A stretch of 64,000 nt of DNA from the NCBI GenBank assembly GCA_902768105.1, contig CACXJZ010000001.1, forward strand, positions 37,812-101,811, given 5' to 3'. Below the pieces are notes generated by a model. The model was given only the letters and a program-made list of their open reading frames with translations, had not been told where the DNA came from and did no database searches. A program made the position numbers and the translations under genes. Positions 9,811 to 19,431 of the stretch are shown in pieces. Each line of letters opens with the position of its first letter. Position 1 is the first letter of the stretch. The DNA comes from an uncultured Prevotellaceae bacterium (GTDB taxonomy: Bacteria > Bacteroidota > Bacteroidia > Bacteroidales > Bacteroidaceae).

Positions 9811-10833
9811 ATGGCAAAAATTGTAACATTAGGCGAAATCATGCTTCGCCTGTCGCCCATGGGCAACGACCGTTTCATTCAGAGTGAGTCTTTCCGCATC
9901 ATCCCTGGCGGTGGTGAGGCAAATGTAGCTGTCAGCGTAGCAAACTATGGTCACGAGGCTTACTTTGTCAGCAAGCTGCCGAAGCACGAGATTGGTCAGA
10001 TTGCTGTTAACGCGTTGCGTCGTTATGGTGTTAACACACAGTTTATTGCACGTGGCGGCGATCGTGTAGGTCTTTACTATGCAGAGACGGGCGCATCCAT
10101 GCGTCCCTCAAAGGTGATCTATGATCGCGCACACAGCGCCATTGCCGAGGCTGACCCCACGGATTTCGACTTTGATGCTATCATGGAGGGAGCAGCATGG
10201 TTCCACTGGAGTGGTATCACACCTGCCATCAGCGACAAAGCTGCTGAGTTGACAAAACTGGCTTGTGAAGCTGCTAAGCGTCACGGCGTAACGGTATCTG
10301 TTGATCTGAACTTCCGTAAGAAGTTATGGACTAGTGAGAAGGCTATCTCCATCATGCGCCCGCTGATGAAGTATGTCGATGTCTGCATTGGCAACGAGGA
10401 GGATGCAGAGCTTTGCCTTGGCTTCAAGCCCGATGCTGACGTGGAGGGTGGACAGACTGACGCTGCTGGTTACGAGGGTATCTTCAAGCAGATGCGTGAG
10501 GAGTTTGGCTTCAAGTATGTTGTTTCTACGCTTCGCGAGAGTTTCAGTGCAACGTTCAACGGCTGGAAGGCGCTTATCTATGATGGTAAGGAGTTCTATC
10601 AGTCCAAGCGTTACGAAATCAACCCGATTATCGACCGCGTAGGTGGTGGCGATTCGTTCTCCGGTGGCCTGATTCATGGTCTGCTGACTAAGCCAACTCA
10701 AGGCGAGGCTTTGGAGTTTGCTGTAGCCGCTTCTGCTTTGAAGCACACCATCAATGGTGACTTCAATCTGGTGGGCGTTGACGAGGTAGAGAGTCTGGCC
10801 GGTGGTAATGCCAATGGCCGTGTACAGAGATAA
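9811..10833 (+). CDS. kdgK: 2-keto-3-deoxygluconate kinase (PfkB family)
   Basis: The 340-residue protein is a PfkB/ribokinase-fold sugar kinase. It opens with MAKIVTLGEIMLRLSP, has the N-terminal signature GGGEANVAVSVANYG, and carries the C-terminal catalytic motif DRVGGGDSFSGG with the catalytic Asp. The role (KDG to KDPG) is inferred from eda immediately downstream. The reading frame is open further upstream to 9712, but that stretch spans the promoter and is Lys-rich nonsense, so ATG 9811 is chosen. It uses ATP in the cytoplasm in the uronate (modified Entner-Doudoroff) route. Confidence 0.9.
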   Translation: MAKIVTLGEIMLRLSPMGNDRFIQSESFRIIPGGGEANVAVSVANYGHEAYFVSKLPKHEIGQIAVNALRRYGVNTQFIARGGDRVGLYYAETGASMRPSKVIYDRAHSAIAEADPTDFDFDAIMEGAAWFHWSGITPAISDKAAELTKLACEAAKRHGVTVSVDLNFRKKLWTSEKAISIMRPLMKYVDVCIGNEEDAELCLGFKPDADVEGGQTDAAGYEGIFKQMREEFGFKYVVSTLRESFSATFNGWKALIYDGKEFYQSKRYEINPIIDRVGGGDSFSGGLIHGLLTKPTQGEALEFAVAASALKHTINGDFNLVGVDEVESLAGGNANGRVQR

Positions 10834-10882
10834 TCATAGGAAATCCTAGGAAACCATAGGAAGCCCTAGGCAATCCTAGAGA
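10833..10882 (+). repeat. Five tandem 10-bp units between kdgK and eda
   Basis: Units ATCATAGGAA, ATCCTAGGAA, ACCATAGGAA, GCCCTAGGCA and ATCCTAGAGA follow each other without gaps, starting at the last base of the kdgK stop codon. The 10-bp period equals about one DNA helical turn. Two units contain the palindrome CCTAGG. Confidence 0.8.
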
Positions 10883-10900
10883 ATTTAAATAATTAGAATT

Positions 10901-11569
10901 ATGGCAAAGTTTGATAAGATAGCCGTACTGAAGAAAATCGGTGACACGGGCATGGTTCCCGTGTTCTATCACAAGGATTTAGATGTTTGCAAGAACGTTG
11001 TGAAAGCCTGTTACGAGGGTGGCGTTCGTGCCTTTGAGTTTACCAACCGTGGTGACTTCGCCCATGAGATTTTTGGTGAGCTGGTGAAGTGGGCCGACAA
11101 GGAGTGTCCTGAGCTGGCACTGGGTATCGGCTCTGTGGTTGATGCTCCTACGGCAGGCCTCTACCTGCAGTTGGGTGCCAACTTCGTGGTAGGACCGCTG
11201 TTCAATCCTGAGATTGCTCCCGTCTGCAATCGCCGTCTGGTGCCTTACTGCCCCGGTTGCATGACAGTTAGCGAGATAGGTAAAGCTCAGGAGCTGGGTT
11301 GCGACCTCACCAAGGTGTTCCCTGGCGACGTCGTTGGTCCGAACATGGTGAAGGGTCTGAAGGCTCCTATGCCCTGGTCAAAGATTATGGTGACTGGTGG
11401 CGTGGCTCCTGAAGAAGAGAACCTGACTAAGTGGTTCAAAGCTGGCGTGTTCTGCGTCGGTATGGGCTCCAAGCTGTTCCCCTCCGACAAGGTGAAGGCC
11501 GGCGATTGGCAGTATGTAACCGACAAGTGCAAGGAGGCACTCGGTTATGTGGCTAAGGCACGCGCTTAA
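10901..11569 (+). CDS. eda: 2-dehydro-3-deoxyphosphogluconate (KDPG) aldolase
   Basis: The 222-residue class I aldolase cleaves KDPG into pyruvate and glyceraldehyde-3-phosphate. The N-terminal [20 protein letters not shown], a family-type RAFEFTNRG segment carrying the catalytic Glu, and the segment around [15 protein letters not shown] and [11 protein letters not shown] fit the KDPG/KHG aldolase family. It is cotranscribed with kdgK. Its last 23 bases overlap the start of the next gene in a different frame, which suggests translational coupling. Confidence 0.92.
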   Translation: MAKFDKIAVLKKIGDTGMVPVFYHKDLDVCKNVVKACYEGGVRAFEFTNRGDFAHEIFGELVKWADKECPELALGIGSVVDAPTAGLYLQLGANFVVGPLFNPEIAPVCNRRLVPYCPGCMTVSEIGKAQELGCDLTKVFPGDVVGPNMVKGLKAPMPWSKIMVTGGVAPEEENLTKWFKAGVFCVGMGSKLFPSDKVKAGDWQYVTDKCKEALGYVAKARA

Positions 11570-14500
11570 CAGCCTCGCTGCTATACTTATATTCTCAGCT
11601 TGTTCATCGCCTGATAGGCAAGCGGTGGACAAGCTGAATTCTCTTTCCTATGCCTATCACTACCGTAATCTTGACTCTACTGAGCACTATGCACGTGAGG
11701 CTCTGAGCATTGCGTCAACGTATGATGCAGGCCATGCTGAGGCTCTCAATAACCTGGCTTTTGTCAGCATCATGCGGATGGACTATGACGAGGCCAAACA
11801 GCGGCTCGACTCCGTCCTCGATATTACTGACAATCAGGTGGAGCTGTTCATTGCCGACATCCAGCTGATGCGACTCTGTCAGCGCCGTTCTGCCAATCGT
11901 GAGTTCTACGATTACCGCGAGGAGGCTGTCAATCGTCTCATGCGCATCAACGAGGAGCGTCATGCATTACCCGAACGCTTGCAGCAACGCATGGTCTATG
12001 CCGAGAGTGAGATGGCCATCGTGCAGAGCACGTACTACTATTACGTAGGCTTGGAGCGTCAATCTATTGACGCTTTAAACTACATCTATCAAAACGTTGA
12101 CATTGAACGTGATACGGCACAGTTGCTCAACTATCTTTATAACGTTGGTGCAGGCGGTATTATCACCGAAGGAACAGAGGAGGAAATCAAGCAACAGGAG
12201 CTGGATTGCCTGATGCGCTGCCTGGAAATGGCACGTCAGTATCACTATCCTTATTTTGAGGCTAACTCCCTGGAAGCACTCTCCGAACATTGTATGAATG
12301 ACGATGGAGAGCAGGCCGTAGAGCTGGCTTCCCTGTCGCTTCATCTCTTCACCCAATATGGCGATGTCTATCAGATTGCCGGTGCCAATCGTACGTTGGC
12401 ATCCTGCTATCATGCCATGAACGATGATACGCGGGCGCTCGACTACCTGCACCATGCCTTGTCGAACCCCAAGATAGAGCAGGCCCCTGACCTCGTAGCC
12501 AGCATCCGCGAACAGCTCTCTGTGGCCTATGCTGCTGTGAACGACAAGGTAGCCAGCGACCAGAACCGTAACATCTACCTCGACCTGCAGTGGCAGACAC
12601 GTCAGGACCGAGAGTTGCAGGCCCGTGCCGACATGTACGACCACACGGCACGCCAGCAATACCTCATGATGATTGTGGTGGTGGTGGCCATCATGTTGCT
12701 TGTCTTCATGCTATGGCTTTTCAACTGGCTCAACCGTAAGCAGAAGCGTAAGACGAACGACGACCTTACCGAACTGCTTGAGCAGCGACGTGAACAGGTT
12801 GCGTTAGCTGCGCTACATCTGGAAAACAACGAACGGCGTAATCTGGAACAGCGTGCGAAGGTGTCGCTGGTCAACAGCATCATGCCCCTCATTGACCGCA
12901 TTATTTACGAAGTGTCCAGCCTCTCCAAAGACTCCGGCCGTCCGAAGGAGGAGGCGCTGGAATACATTCGCGAGCTGACGGACAATATCAACGAACAAAA
13001 CGACGTGCTGACCCACTGGATACAGCTGCGACAAGGCGAGCTGAGTCTGCGCATCGAGAGTTTCCCCCTGCAGCCCCTGTTCGACATGGTGGCACGTGGC
13101 AAGATGTCGTTCCAGCTCAAGGGCATCACGCTGCAGGTGGAACCCACTGAGGCAGTGGTGAAGGCCGACCGTGTGCTGACGCTGTTCATGTTGAACACGC
13201 TGGCCGACAATGCACGCAAGTTTACTGGTGAGGGCGGTACCGTAACCATTCAGGCTTCCGACGAGGAGCAGTACGTCGAAGTCAGCGTCACTGATACCGG
13301 TATCGGTATGTCCGAGGAACAGCTCGACCACCTGTTTGACCACAAGTTGCATAACGGACACGGATTCGGACTCATGAACTGTCGGGGCATCATCGATAAG
13401 TACCGCAAGGTCAGCAATATCTTCAATGTCTGTAAGCTGTCTGCCGAGAGCGAGCAGGGTAGGGGTTCGCGCCTCTTCTTCCGCTTGCCTAAGGGTCGTG
13501 TCATGACTGTTGTCTTCTGGCTATTGGCATTGTGTCAGCCCCTGATAGCCAGCAACCAGCAGCCATCAGCTTTGGATAAAGCCTACATCTATTCCGACAG
13601 CGCCTACTTCTCCAACGTCAACGGCACTTACGAACGTACGCTGGAGTTTGCTGACTCCTGCCGCAAGTACCTGAATGAGCACTACCTGCAGCAACACCCC
13701 AATGGCAGGCTGCTGATGCTCCGCGAAAGCGATACATCGTTGCCCGTGCCCGAGATACAGTGGTTCTACGACAGCCTCGACACCAACTACAAGGTCATCC
13801 TCGACATACGCAACGAGTCGGCAGTGGCTGCATTGGCTCTTCACCAGTGGTCGCTCTACGCCTATAATAACAAGGTCTATACGCAGCTCTTCCGCGAGAT
13901 GTCCGCCGACAACACGCTGGAGAACTACTGCCGCATGATGCAGCAGTCGCAGACCAACCGCACCATTGCTATCATCATCCTCCTGTTGGTGCTGGCCATC
14001 ATCCTGCCCGCCTACTACCTGCTCTATTATCGTCACCGGTTGGCACGTCGCTCTCTGCTGGAACAGCAGCAACACGACAATGCCGAGGTGCTCGAGGATG
14101 AGATACGGCGCATTGACTTGGATAATAATAAGCTGCACGTAGCCAATTCTGTGCTCGACAACTGTCTCTCCACCCTGAAGCACGAGACCATGTACTACCC
14201 CTCGCGCATACGTCAGTTGGTGGATAGTCCTGATGTGAACCTGCAGGCCATCGACGAGGTGGTTACTTACTATCGCGACATCTATTCGGTGCTCAGCCAG
14301 CAGGCCATGCGACAGGTGTCTGAAACGCATCTGCAACTGATGCCCGTGGAACTCTACGGACAGACGGTCATTGGCGACAGGACGCAACTGCGCTACCTCT
14401 TCGAGCTGCTGACACGCCAGAAAGAGAATATCATCGCCGAGGCGAAGGACGAGCGTTACGTGCTATATACCGTAACTATGCCGCAGCTCCGTCTCACCGA

Positions 14501-14681
14501 CGAAGAGGCTGCCATGCTGTTTACGGCGAAACAAGATAATATCAAGTACCTGCTGTGCCGCCAGATTGTGCGCGACCACTCCGAGACCACTAATCGCCGT
14601 GGCTGTGGTATCTGGGCAGAAAGCGTAAACGGAATAACTAACATCAAAATAACGTTACCACGATGGAACCATTCAAAGTGA
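11547..14681 (+). CDS. Tandem TPR/sensor histidine kinase-like fusion protein (DUF5112/DUF5113-like)
   Basis: A 1044-residue multidomain protein. Residues 1-20 form a lipoprotein-type signal ending in SAC. Residues 25-350 are TPR-like helical repeats, probably periplasmic. A membrane segment spans about 371-393, then a coiled coil and a histidine-kinase ATPase domain (N box with Asn555 in [10 protein letters not shown]1 DTGIGM at 583, G2 GHGFGLMNC). The usual phospho-acceptor His is absent before it (VSLVNSIMP). At residue 653 a second signal-like stretch ([17 protein letters not shown]) starts a second half with a periplasmic segment, a membrane segment at 806-828, an H-box-like [12 protein letters not shown] with His879, and a decayed ATPase domain. 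It looks like two adjacent genes fused in frame. The overlapping response regulator downstream is the likely partner. Confidence 0.8.
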   Translation: MWLRHALNSLAAILIFSACSSPDRQAVDKLNSLSYAYHYRNLDSTEHYAREALSIASTYDAGHAEALNNLAFVSIMRMDYDEAKQRLDSVLDITDNQVELFIADIQLMRLCQRRSANREFYDYREEAVNRLMRINEERHALPERLQQRMVYAESEMAIVQSTYYYYVGLERQSIDALNYIYQNVDIERDTAQLLNYLYNVGAGGIITEGTEEEIKQQELDCLMRCLEMARQYHYPYFEANSLEALSEHCMNDDGEQAVELASLSLHLFTQYGDVYQIAGANRTLASCYHAMNDDTRALDYLHHALSNPKIEQAPDLVASIREQLSVAYAAVNDKVASDQNRNIYLDLQWQTRQDRELQARADMYDHTARQQYLMMIVVVVAIMLLVFMLWLFNWLNRKQKRKTNDDLTELLEQRREQVALAALHLENNERRNLEQRAKVSLVNSIMPLIDRIIYEVSSLSKDSGRPKEEALEYIRELTDNINEQNDVLTHWIQLRQGELSLRIESFPLQPLFDMVARGKMSFQLKGITLQVEPTEAVVKADRVLTLFMLNTLADNARKFTGEGGTVTIQASDEEQYVEVSVTDTGIGMSEEQLDHLFDHKLHNGHGFGLMNCRGIIDKYRKVSNIFNVCKLSAESEQGRGSRLFFRLPKGRVMTVVFWLLALCQPLIASNQQPSALDKAYIYSDSAYFSNVNGTYERTLEFADSCRKYLNEHYLQQHPNGRLLMLRESDTSLPVPEIQWFYDSLDTNYKVILDIRNESAVAALALHQWSLYAYNNKVYTQLFREMSADNTLENYCRMMQQSQTNRTIAIIILLLVLAIILPAYYLLYYRHRLARRSLLEQQQHDNAEVLEDEIRRIDLDNNKLHVANSVLDNCLSTLKHETMYYPSRIRQLVDSPDVNLQAIDEVVTYYRDIYSVLSQQAMRQVSETHLQLMPVELYGQTVIGDRTQLRYLFELLTRQKENIIAEAKDERYVLYTVTMPQLRLTDEEAAMLFTAKQDNIKYLLCRQIVRDHSETTNRRGCGIWAESVNGITNIKITLPRWNHSK

Positions 14682-15388
14682 TTATTGTAGAAGACGTGCC
14701 TCTGGAACTGAAAGGCACCGAAGGAATCATCCGCAACGACATTCCCGAAGCGGAAATCATAGGAACAGCTGACAACGAGACGGCCTACTGGCGGCTCATC
14801 AAGCAGCAGAAACCCGACCTCGTACTACTAGACCTCGGACTGGGCGGCTCCACCACCGTTGGCGTGGAGATCTGCCGTCAGACCAAGGAGATGTACCATG
14901 AGGTACGTGTGCTTATTTTCACGGGTGAGATACTCAACGAGAAGCTGTGGGTCGATGTGCTCGACGCCGGTGCCGACGGCATCATTCTGAAGAGTGGCGA
15001 GATGCTGACCCGCAACGATGTGCAGTCGGTGATGGCAGGCAAGCAGCTGGTGTTCAATGAGCCCATCCTCCGCAAGATTGTGGAGCGTTTCTGCCGTGCT
15101 GTCAGCAGTGGACAGGTGCGTCAGGAGTCGTTGGTCAACTACGAGATTGACGAGTACGACGAGCGTTTCCTGCGCCATCTGGCGTTGGGCTACACCAAGG
15201 ACCAGATTACGCAGCTGCGTGGTATGCCCTTCGGCGTGAAGAGCTTGGAGAAACGTCAGAACGAGCTGGTACAGAAGCTCTTCCCCAACGGCAACGGCGG
15301 TGTAGGCATCAATGCCACACGTCTGGTGGTGCGTGCCATCGAACTTCGAATACTTGACATTGACAACCTGATTCCCGATAGCGAATGA
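14663..15388 (+). CDS. Response regulator with LuxR-like C-terminal domain
   Basis: The 241-residue protein has a receiver domain at about 1-125: acidic VEDVP near the N-terminus, phospho-acceptor Asp in LVLLDLGLGG (about residue 53), Thr in IFTGE and Lys in IILKSGE. The C-terminal 75 residues (YDERFLRHLALGYTKDQIT onward) resemble a divergent LuxR/GerE helix-turn-helix. It overlaps the end of the tandem kinase gene by 19 bases and the next gene by 4, so it is in the same operon and is its probable phosphotransfer target. Confidence 0.82.
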   Translation: MEPFKVIIVEDVPLELKGTEGIIRNDIPEAEIIGTADNETAYWRLIKQQKPDLVLLDLGLGGSTTVGVEICRQTKEMYHEVRVLIFTGEILNEKLWVDVLDAGADGIILKSGEMLTRNDVQSVMAGKQLVFNEPILRKIVERFCRAVSSGQVRQESLVNYEIDEYDERFLRHLALGYTKDQITQLRGMPFGVKSLEKRQNELVQKLFPNGNGGVGINATRLVVRAIELRILDIDNLIPDSE

Positions 15389-15969
15389 AGAAGTTGGCTG
15401 CCCGTCTTGCCCTGTGCCTCGTACTTGCCGAGGTGCTGCTCGTGCTGTTGTCATGGATGCTGAGCGCCATGCCTTCAGTTGGGGTGCGCTCGTTGCTGAC
15501 GGGTGAAGGCATACGCTGGCTGCTGGGACATGGGTGCGACATCATGGCAACGCCTCTGCTGGTCTATATCCTGTTGCTGGGCATCAGCGTGGGCTGTCTC
15601 AGGGGTAGCGGTCTGCTGACGCTTTTCTCGGCCAACAGACACCGTGACCGTGTGGCGCAGTGGAGCACAGTTGTGTTCCTCGTGTTCTATGTCGCTGTAG
15701 TGCTGTTGCTCACCGCCACGCCTCATGCCATCCTGCTCAGTGCCACGGGTGAGCTCTTCCCCTCGCCGTTCAGCACCGGCTTGGTGGGCATCGTTGTTTT
15801 GGGCTTGTTTCTGCTCAGCATCGTCTATGGTGTGCTGTCAGGCCATTTCAGTACGCTGGTCGATATTTACGAGGCGCTGCTTTCAGGACTTTGTTCCTCG
15901 GCAGTCTTCGTCTTGTTCTACCTGCTGCTGGTAGTCATTTACGACACCGTCCATTTCGCCTTCCTTTAA
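15385..15969 (+). CDS. Multipass membrane protein of unknown function
   Basis: The 194-residue protein is strongly hydrophobic, with about five membrane segments (roughly residues 6-28, 50-75, 90-113, 125-150 and 165-190). It resembles short Bacteroidales proteins that are sometimes annotated as AbgT-like, but I see no diagnostic AbgT motif. Its ATG overlaps the TGA of the response regulator (ATGA), so it belongs to the kinase-regulator operon. The function is not known. Confidence 0.6.
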   Translation: MKKLAARLALCLVLAEVLLVLLSWMLSAMPSVGVRSLLTGEGIRWLLGHGCDIMATPLLVYILLLGISVGCLRGSGLLTLFSANRHRDRVAQWSTVVFLVFYVAVVLLLTATPHAILLSATGELFPSPFSTGLVGIVVLGLFLLSIVYGVLSGHFSTLVDIYEALLSGLCSSAVFVLFYLLLVVIYDTVHFAFL

Positions 15970-15988
15970 TCGAAAACTATTATCAACT

Positions 15989-17074
15989 ATGATGAAGAAT
16001 ATATGTATTGTAACGGGTGCGCGACCTAACTTCGTGAAGGTGGCACCCATCATACGTGCCATACATCGGGCCAGTGATGAAGGCGCCGACGTGGCCTGCC
16101 AGTTGGTCTATGCCGGCTCCGAGAAGGACTCCACGCTCGAGCCCACGTTGTTCGACGACCTGCAGATGCCCCATCCCGACTTCTACCTCGGCGTCGATTG
16201 TGCCAGCCTGAACGAGTTGACGGGGCGTGTCATGGGCGAATTCGAACAGTACCTGAACGCTCATCCCACCGACGTTGTCATTGTCGTTGACGACCTGGCA
16301 TCCACCATGGCTGTAGCTATTGTCACGAAGAAGCGCGGCATCCGCCTGGCACATCTCGTTGCCGGCACACGTTCGTTCGACATCACCATGCCGAAGGAGA
16401 TCAACCGCCTGGTCATCGACGGACTGAGCGACCTCTTGTTCACCGCCGGCGTCTCGTCCAACAGCAATGCTACGCGCGAAGGAGCCGAGATGCACAAAAT
16501 CTACATGGTGGGCAACATCCTCATGGACTCCCTCCGCCTGTCACATGGCCGACTGCGCCGTCCTTCTGTGCTTGACAAGCTTGGGCTCGATGCCTCCGGG
16601 TACGTCGTCTTTACCCTCAACCGTCGTGCGCTGCTTGCTGACAAGGATAACCTGCGCCAGATGCTTGAAGCCGTCGTTGCTACCGGCCTGCCTGTTGTCG
16701 CCCCCTTGCGCGACGAGTCTGCTAAGGTGGTGAAGTCGCTCAGGCTCACGGCTCCCCAGTTCCACGTTGTCTCGCCCCTTCCTTATCTAGAGTTCGGCTG
16801 GCTTACGGCCCATGCCAAGGCCATCATTACCGACTCGGGCAACGTAGCCGAGGAAGCCACGTTCAACGGCGTGCCCTGTATCACCCTTAACAGCTATACC
16901 GAACACATAGAGACCGTGAAGCAAGGCTCCAACGTGCTGGTGGGTGAGGATGCCGCCCGTCTTAGCGATGCCCTGGCCGTGCTCCAGCGTGGCGAGTGGA
17001 AGAAGTGCTCCCTGCCTGACCGCTGGGACGGACGTACCGCTGAGCGCATTGTGCAGACGTTACTCGCCATGTAA
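15989..17074 (+). CDS. UDP-N-acetylglucosamine 2-epimerase homologue with altered active site
   Basis: The 361-residue protein has the WecB/GT-B fold: N-terminal VTGARPNFVKVAPI, a GNILMDSL motif, and the late TDSGNVAEEATFNGVPCITL that replaces the usual TDSGGxQEEAPxLG. By eye against E. coli WecB, Asp95 (VVDDLAST) and Arg135 (KEINR) are kept, but Glu117 is Val (HLVAG for HVEAG), Glu131 is Lys and His213 is Asn (TLNRR for TVHRR). It may catalyse a different reaction or act non-catalytically in UDP-sugar metabolism. The stop codon lies in the first unit of a 22-bp tandem repeat. Confidence 0.8.
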   Translation: MMKNICIVTGARPNFVKVAPIIRAIHRASDEGADVACQLVYAGSEKDSTLEPTLFDDLQMPHPDFYLGVDCASLNELTGRVMGEFEQYLNAHPTDVVIVVDDLASTMAVAIVTKKRGIRLAHLVAGTRSFDITMPKEINRLVIDGLSDLLFTAGVSSNSNATREGAEMHKIYMVGNILMDSLRLSHGRLRRPSVLDKLGLDASGYVVFTLNRRALLADKDNLRQMLEAVVATGLPVVAPLRDESAKVVKSLRLTAPQFHVVSPLPYLEFGWLTAHAKAIITDSGNVAEEATFNGVPCITLNSYTEHIETVKQGSNVLVGEDAARLSDALAVLQRGEWKKCSLPDRWDGRTAERIVQTLLAM

Positions 17075-17162
17075 CGGTCCTTTACTCGCCATGTAACGGT
17101 CCTTTACTCGCCATGTAACGGCTCTTTACTCGCCATGTAACGGGCTGTTACTCGGTATGTAA
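17061..17162 (+). repeat. Five tandem copies of a 22-bp unit at the epimerase 3' end
   Basis: Units start at 17061, 17083, 17105, 17127 and 17149, each beginning TACTCGCCATGTAACGG (the last reads TACTCGGTATGTAA). The first unit includes the last codons and stop of the upstream gene, so the gene end has been copied downstream. There are no spacers, so it is not a CRISPR array. Confidence 0.92.
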
Positions 17163-17167
17163 TCATG

Positions 17168-17197
17168 GGACAACTGAAAAAGTTGTCCTTTTTTTTT
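17168..17197 (+). terminator. Intrinsic terminator after the epimerase gene
   Basis: Perfect 8-bp stem GGACAACT (17168-17175) / AGTTGTCC (17181-17188), 5-base GAAAA loop, then nine T to 17197. It ends the operon running from the kinase or earlier and insulates the btu promoter. Confidence 0.92.
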
Positions 17198-17225
17198 GTT
17201 GTTTTGTTGAAATGTGTTACCTTTG
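17195..17225 (+). promoter_or_regulatory. Promoter of the btu operon
   Basis: TTTG (17195-17198) and TACCTTTG (17218-17225) are separated by 19 bases, matching the Bacteroidetes consensus. The -33 element lies in the terminator T run. Transcription would begin just before the riboswitch. Confidence 0.75.
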
Positions 17226-17231
17226 CAGCCG

Positions 17232-17395
17232 CAACCGGTTCGCTTAGCAGCGATGAAAAGGGAATGGGGTGAGAATCCCCGACTGTCCCGCAGCTGTAAG
17301 TTGTCCTTTACCGGCGCAAGCATGATGCCACTGAACCTTTTTCGGGAAGGCGTTTGCGCACGAGGCAACAAAGTCAGAAGACCTGCCGGTTAGCT
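17232..17395 (+). promoter_or_regulatory. Adenosylcobalamin riboswitch
   Basis: The leader carries the hallmark conserved blocks of the cobalamin aptamer in order: the GGGAA...GGTGAGAATCC segment, CCCGCAGCTGTAA (to 17299), and the B12 box AGTCAGAAGACCTGCC (17372-17387). It precedes btuB by about 50 bases. Binding of the cofactor is expected to shut down expression of the downstream uptake genes. The boundaries are approximate. Confidence 0.95.
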
Positions 17396-17446
17396 GAAGA
17401 GTAAAGGGCTTCCGCCTCGTGGATTGGGCGGCTCTAAAAAGCAACA

Positions 17447-19420
17447 ATGATGAAGAGACTATTGCTATTCGCGGGATTCCTGATGACGTCGGCTTACGTG
17501 TCGGCACAGACAGACCGTGTTGACAGCGTGCGACACATCGGCGAGGTGCAGGTGACCAGCAGTCGCAAGCACCACGTGCTGACCTCTACGTCGCCGCTCC
17601 ACGTGATGGATCATGGCGAGATGCTCCGCATGGGTGTCACCGACATGGCCGACGCGCTACACCGTCTGCCCGGCATCACCCTGCGCGACTACGGCGGAGC
17701 GGGCGGCATGAAGACCGTCTCTGTGCGTGGCTTCGGTGCCAAGCACACGGGCGTCGGCTACGACGGCGTGATGCTCTCTGAGTGTCAGAGTGGCGAGATT
17801 GACCTGTCGCGCTACTCGCTGGACAACGTGGGAAGCCTCTCGCTGGTCATTGGCGACAACGACGATATCTTCATTCCCGCGCGTCAGGCCACGACGCCTG
17901 CCAGTGTGCATATACAGTCGATGGCGCTGCCGTCTGACGATGTGCGTCCGCATCTGACAGCCCAGCTTAAGATTGGCTCGTTCGGCTACGTCTCACCCTT
18001 CGTGAAGTACGAGCAGAACGTGAACGACCACTTTGCTTTCTCGGCTCTGGGCGAATATACTTATGCCGAGAACGACTATCCCTATACCATCAAGAATGGC
18101 ATAGAGACCATTAAGGACCATCGCCGTAACAGCCGTATGAATTCTGGACACGGCGAACTGAACTTCGCCTGGAACATGTCGGCAGGCAATCGCCTGACAG
18201 GCAAGCTCTACTACTACGACAACGACCGTCTGCTGCCCGGACAGGTCTTTTACTATTCAAACACCAGTCGTGAGACGTTGCGCGACCGTAACCTCTTCGG
18301 ACAGCTGATGTACCAGACGCGCCTTTGTGAGACGCTCTCGCTGAAGGTCAGCGGTAAGGTGAACTGGTCAGCATCTTACTACGACGACGGCATGGTGGCA
18401 AGCCAGATTCTGGATGCCGACTACTGGCAGCGCGAATACTACACGACCGCCAGCCTGCTCTACATGCCCTGCGACCGCTGGGCGTTCGACTACTCCGCCG
18501 ACTATGCCTACAACAACCTCAACAGCACGCTGCCCATGGACGTGCGCCCTTACAGGAACACCATCCTGCAGTCGGCTACGGCGAAGTACCGCGACGGCAG
18601 TCTGACGGTGATGTGGCGCCTGCTCTGGTCGCTCTACCTCAACGGGGCGAAGGATGGTGATGCAGCCGACGACATGCGCCGTATGTCACCATCGCTGAGT
18701 CTTTCTTATCAGCTTATGCCACAGCTACATGTGCGTGCATCGTTCAAGGAGATATTCCGTACGCCTACGTTCAACGAAAACTACTTCTGGCACTACGGTA
18801 CGAAGGACCTGAAGGCCGAGCGTACCGAGCAGTTGAACATCGGTGCCACGTGGAAGAGCGACCTCGGACCCACCACCGTGCAGGCCACGCTCGATGGTTA
18901 CTACAACACCGTCAGGGACATGATTGTCGCCGTGCCGTTCAACATGTTCGTGTGGAACTGCGTCAACGTAGGTAAGGTGCGGGTGCTGGGGCTCGATGCC
19001 ACGCTCAATGCCAGTCATCAGCTGGCTGAACGCCACACGCTGACGTTGTCGGGCTACTACAGCTACCAGCGAGCACAGAACCGTACGAACGCCGAGTCAC
19101 CTTATTATAATAATCAGATAGCCTACATGCCCGTGCACAGCGGTTCCGCTGCCGTAGCATGGGAGAACCCGTGGGTGAACCTCTCTGCCAACATCATGGC
19201 TGTGGGCGAGCGCTGGAGCACCAACGAGCACCTGGCTGAGACCCGCGTGGAGGGCTACTATGAGCTGGGCGTCTCGGCCAACCGCCGTTTCCATGTCGGC
19301 AGTGGTGTCATGACGCTGCGTTTCGATCTGAAGAACCTGACCGACAATCAGTACGAGATTGTGCGCAGCTATCCCATGCCTGGAATCAGTTATCAATTTT
19401 CATTAAATTATAAATTTTAA
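17447..19420 (+). CDS. btuB: TonB-dependent outer-membrane cobalamin receptor
   Basis: The 657-residue protein has a cleavable signal (MMKRLLLFAGFLMTSAYVSAQ), a TonB box-like segment before the plug, the plug domain (LHRLPGITLRDYGGAGGMKTVSVRGFGAKHT) and a beta-barrel ending in the aromatic ISYQFSLNYKF. Size and position directly after a cobalamin riboswitch and before btuG/F/C-type genes identify it as a corrinoid importer powered by TonB-ExbBD. The ATG at 17450 is an equally possible start. Confidence 0.93.
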   Translation: MMKRLLLFAGFLMTSAYVSAQTDRVDSVRHIGEVQVTSSRKHHVLTSTSPLHVMDHGEMLRMGVTDMADALHRLPGITLRDYGGAGGMKTVSVRGFGAKHTGVGYDGVMLSECQSGEIDLSRYSLDNVGSLSLVIGDNDDIFIPARQATTPASVHIQSMALPSDDVRPHLTAQLKIGSFGYVSPFVKYEQNVNDHFAFSALGEYTYAENDYPYTIKNGIETIKDHRRNSRMNSGHGELNFAWNMSAGNRLTGKLYYYDNDRLLPGQVFYYSNTSRETLRDRNLFGQLMYQTRLCETLSLKVSGKVNWSASYYDDGMVASQILDADYWQREYYTTASLLYMPCDRWAFDYSADYAYNNLNSTLPMDVRPYRNTILQSATAKYRDGSLTVMWRLLWSLYLNGAKDGDAADDMRRMSPSLSLSYQLMPQLHVRASFKEIFRTPTFNENYFWHYGTKDLKAERTEQLNIGATWKSDLGPTTVQATLDGYYNTVRDMIVAVPFNMFVWNCVNVGKVRVLGLDATLNASHQLAERHTLTLSGYYSYQRAQNRTNAESPYYNNQIAYMPVHSGSAAVAWENPWVNLSANIMAVGERWSTNEHLAETRVEGYYELGVSANRRFHVGSGVMTLRFDLKNLTDNQYEIVRSYPMPGISYQFSLNYKF

Positions 19421-19431
19421 AAAACAAAACA

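Noticed and set aside
17061-17162. CRISPR array
   Set aside because: The 22-bp units are directly adjacent with no unique spacers and no cas genes nearby.
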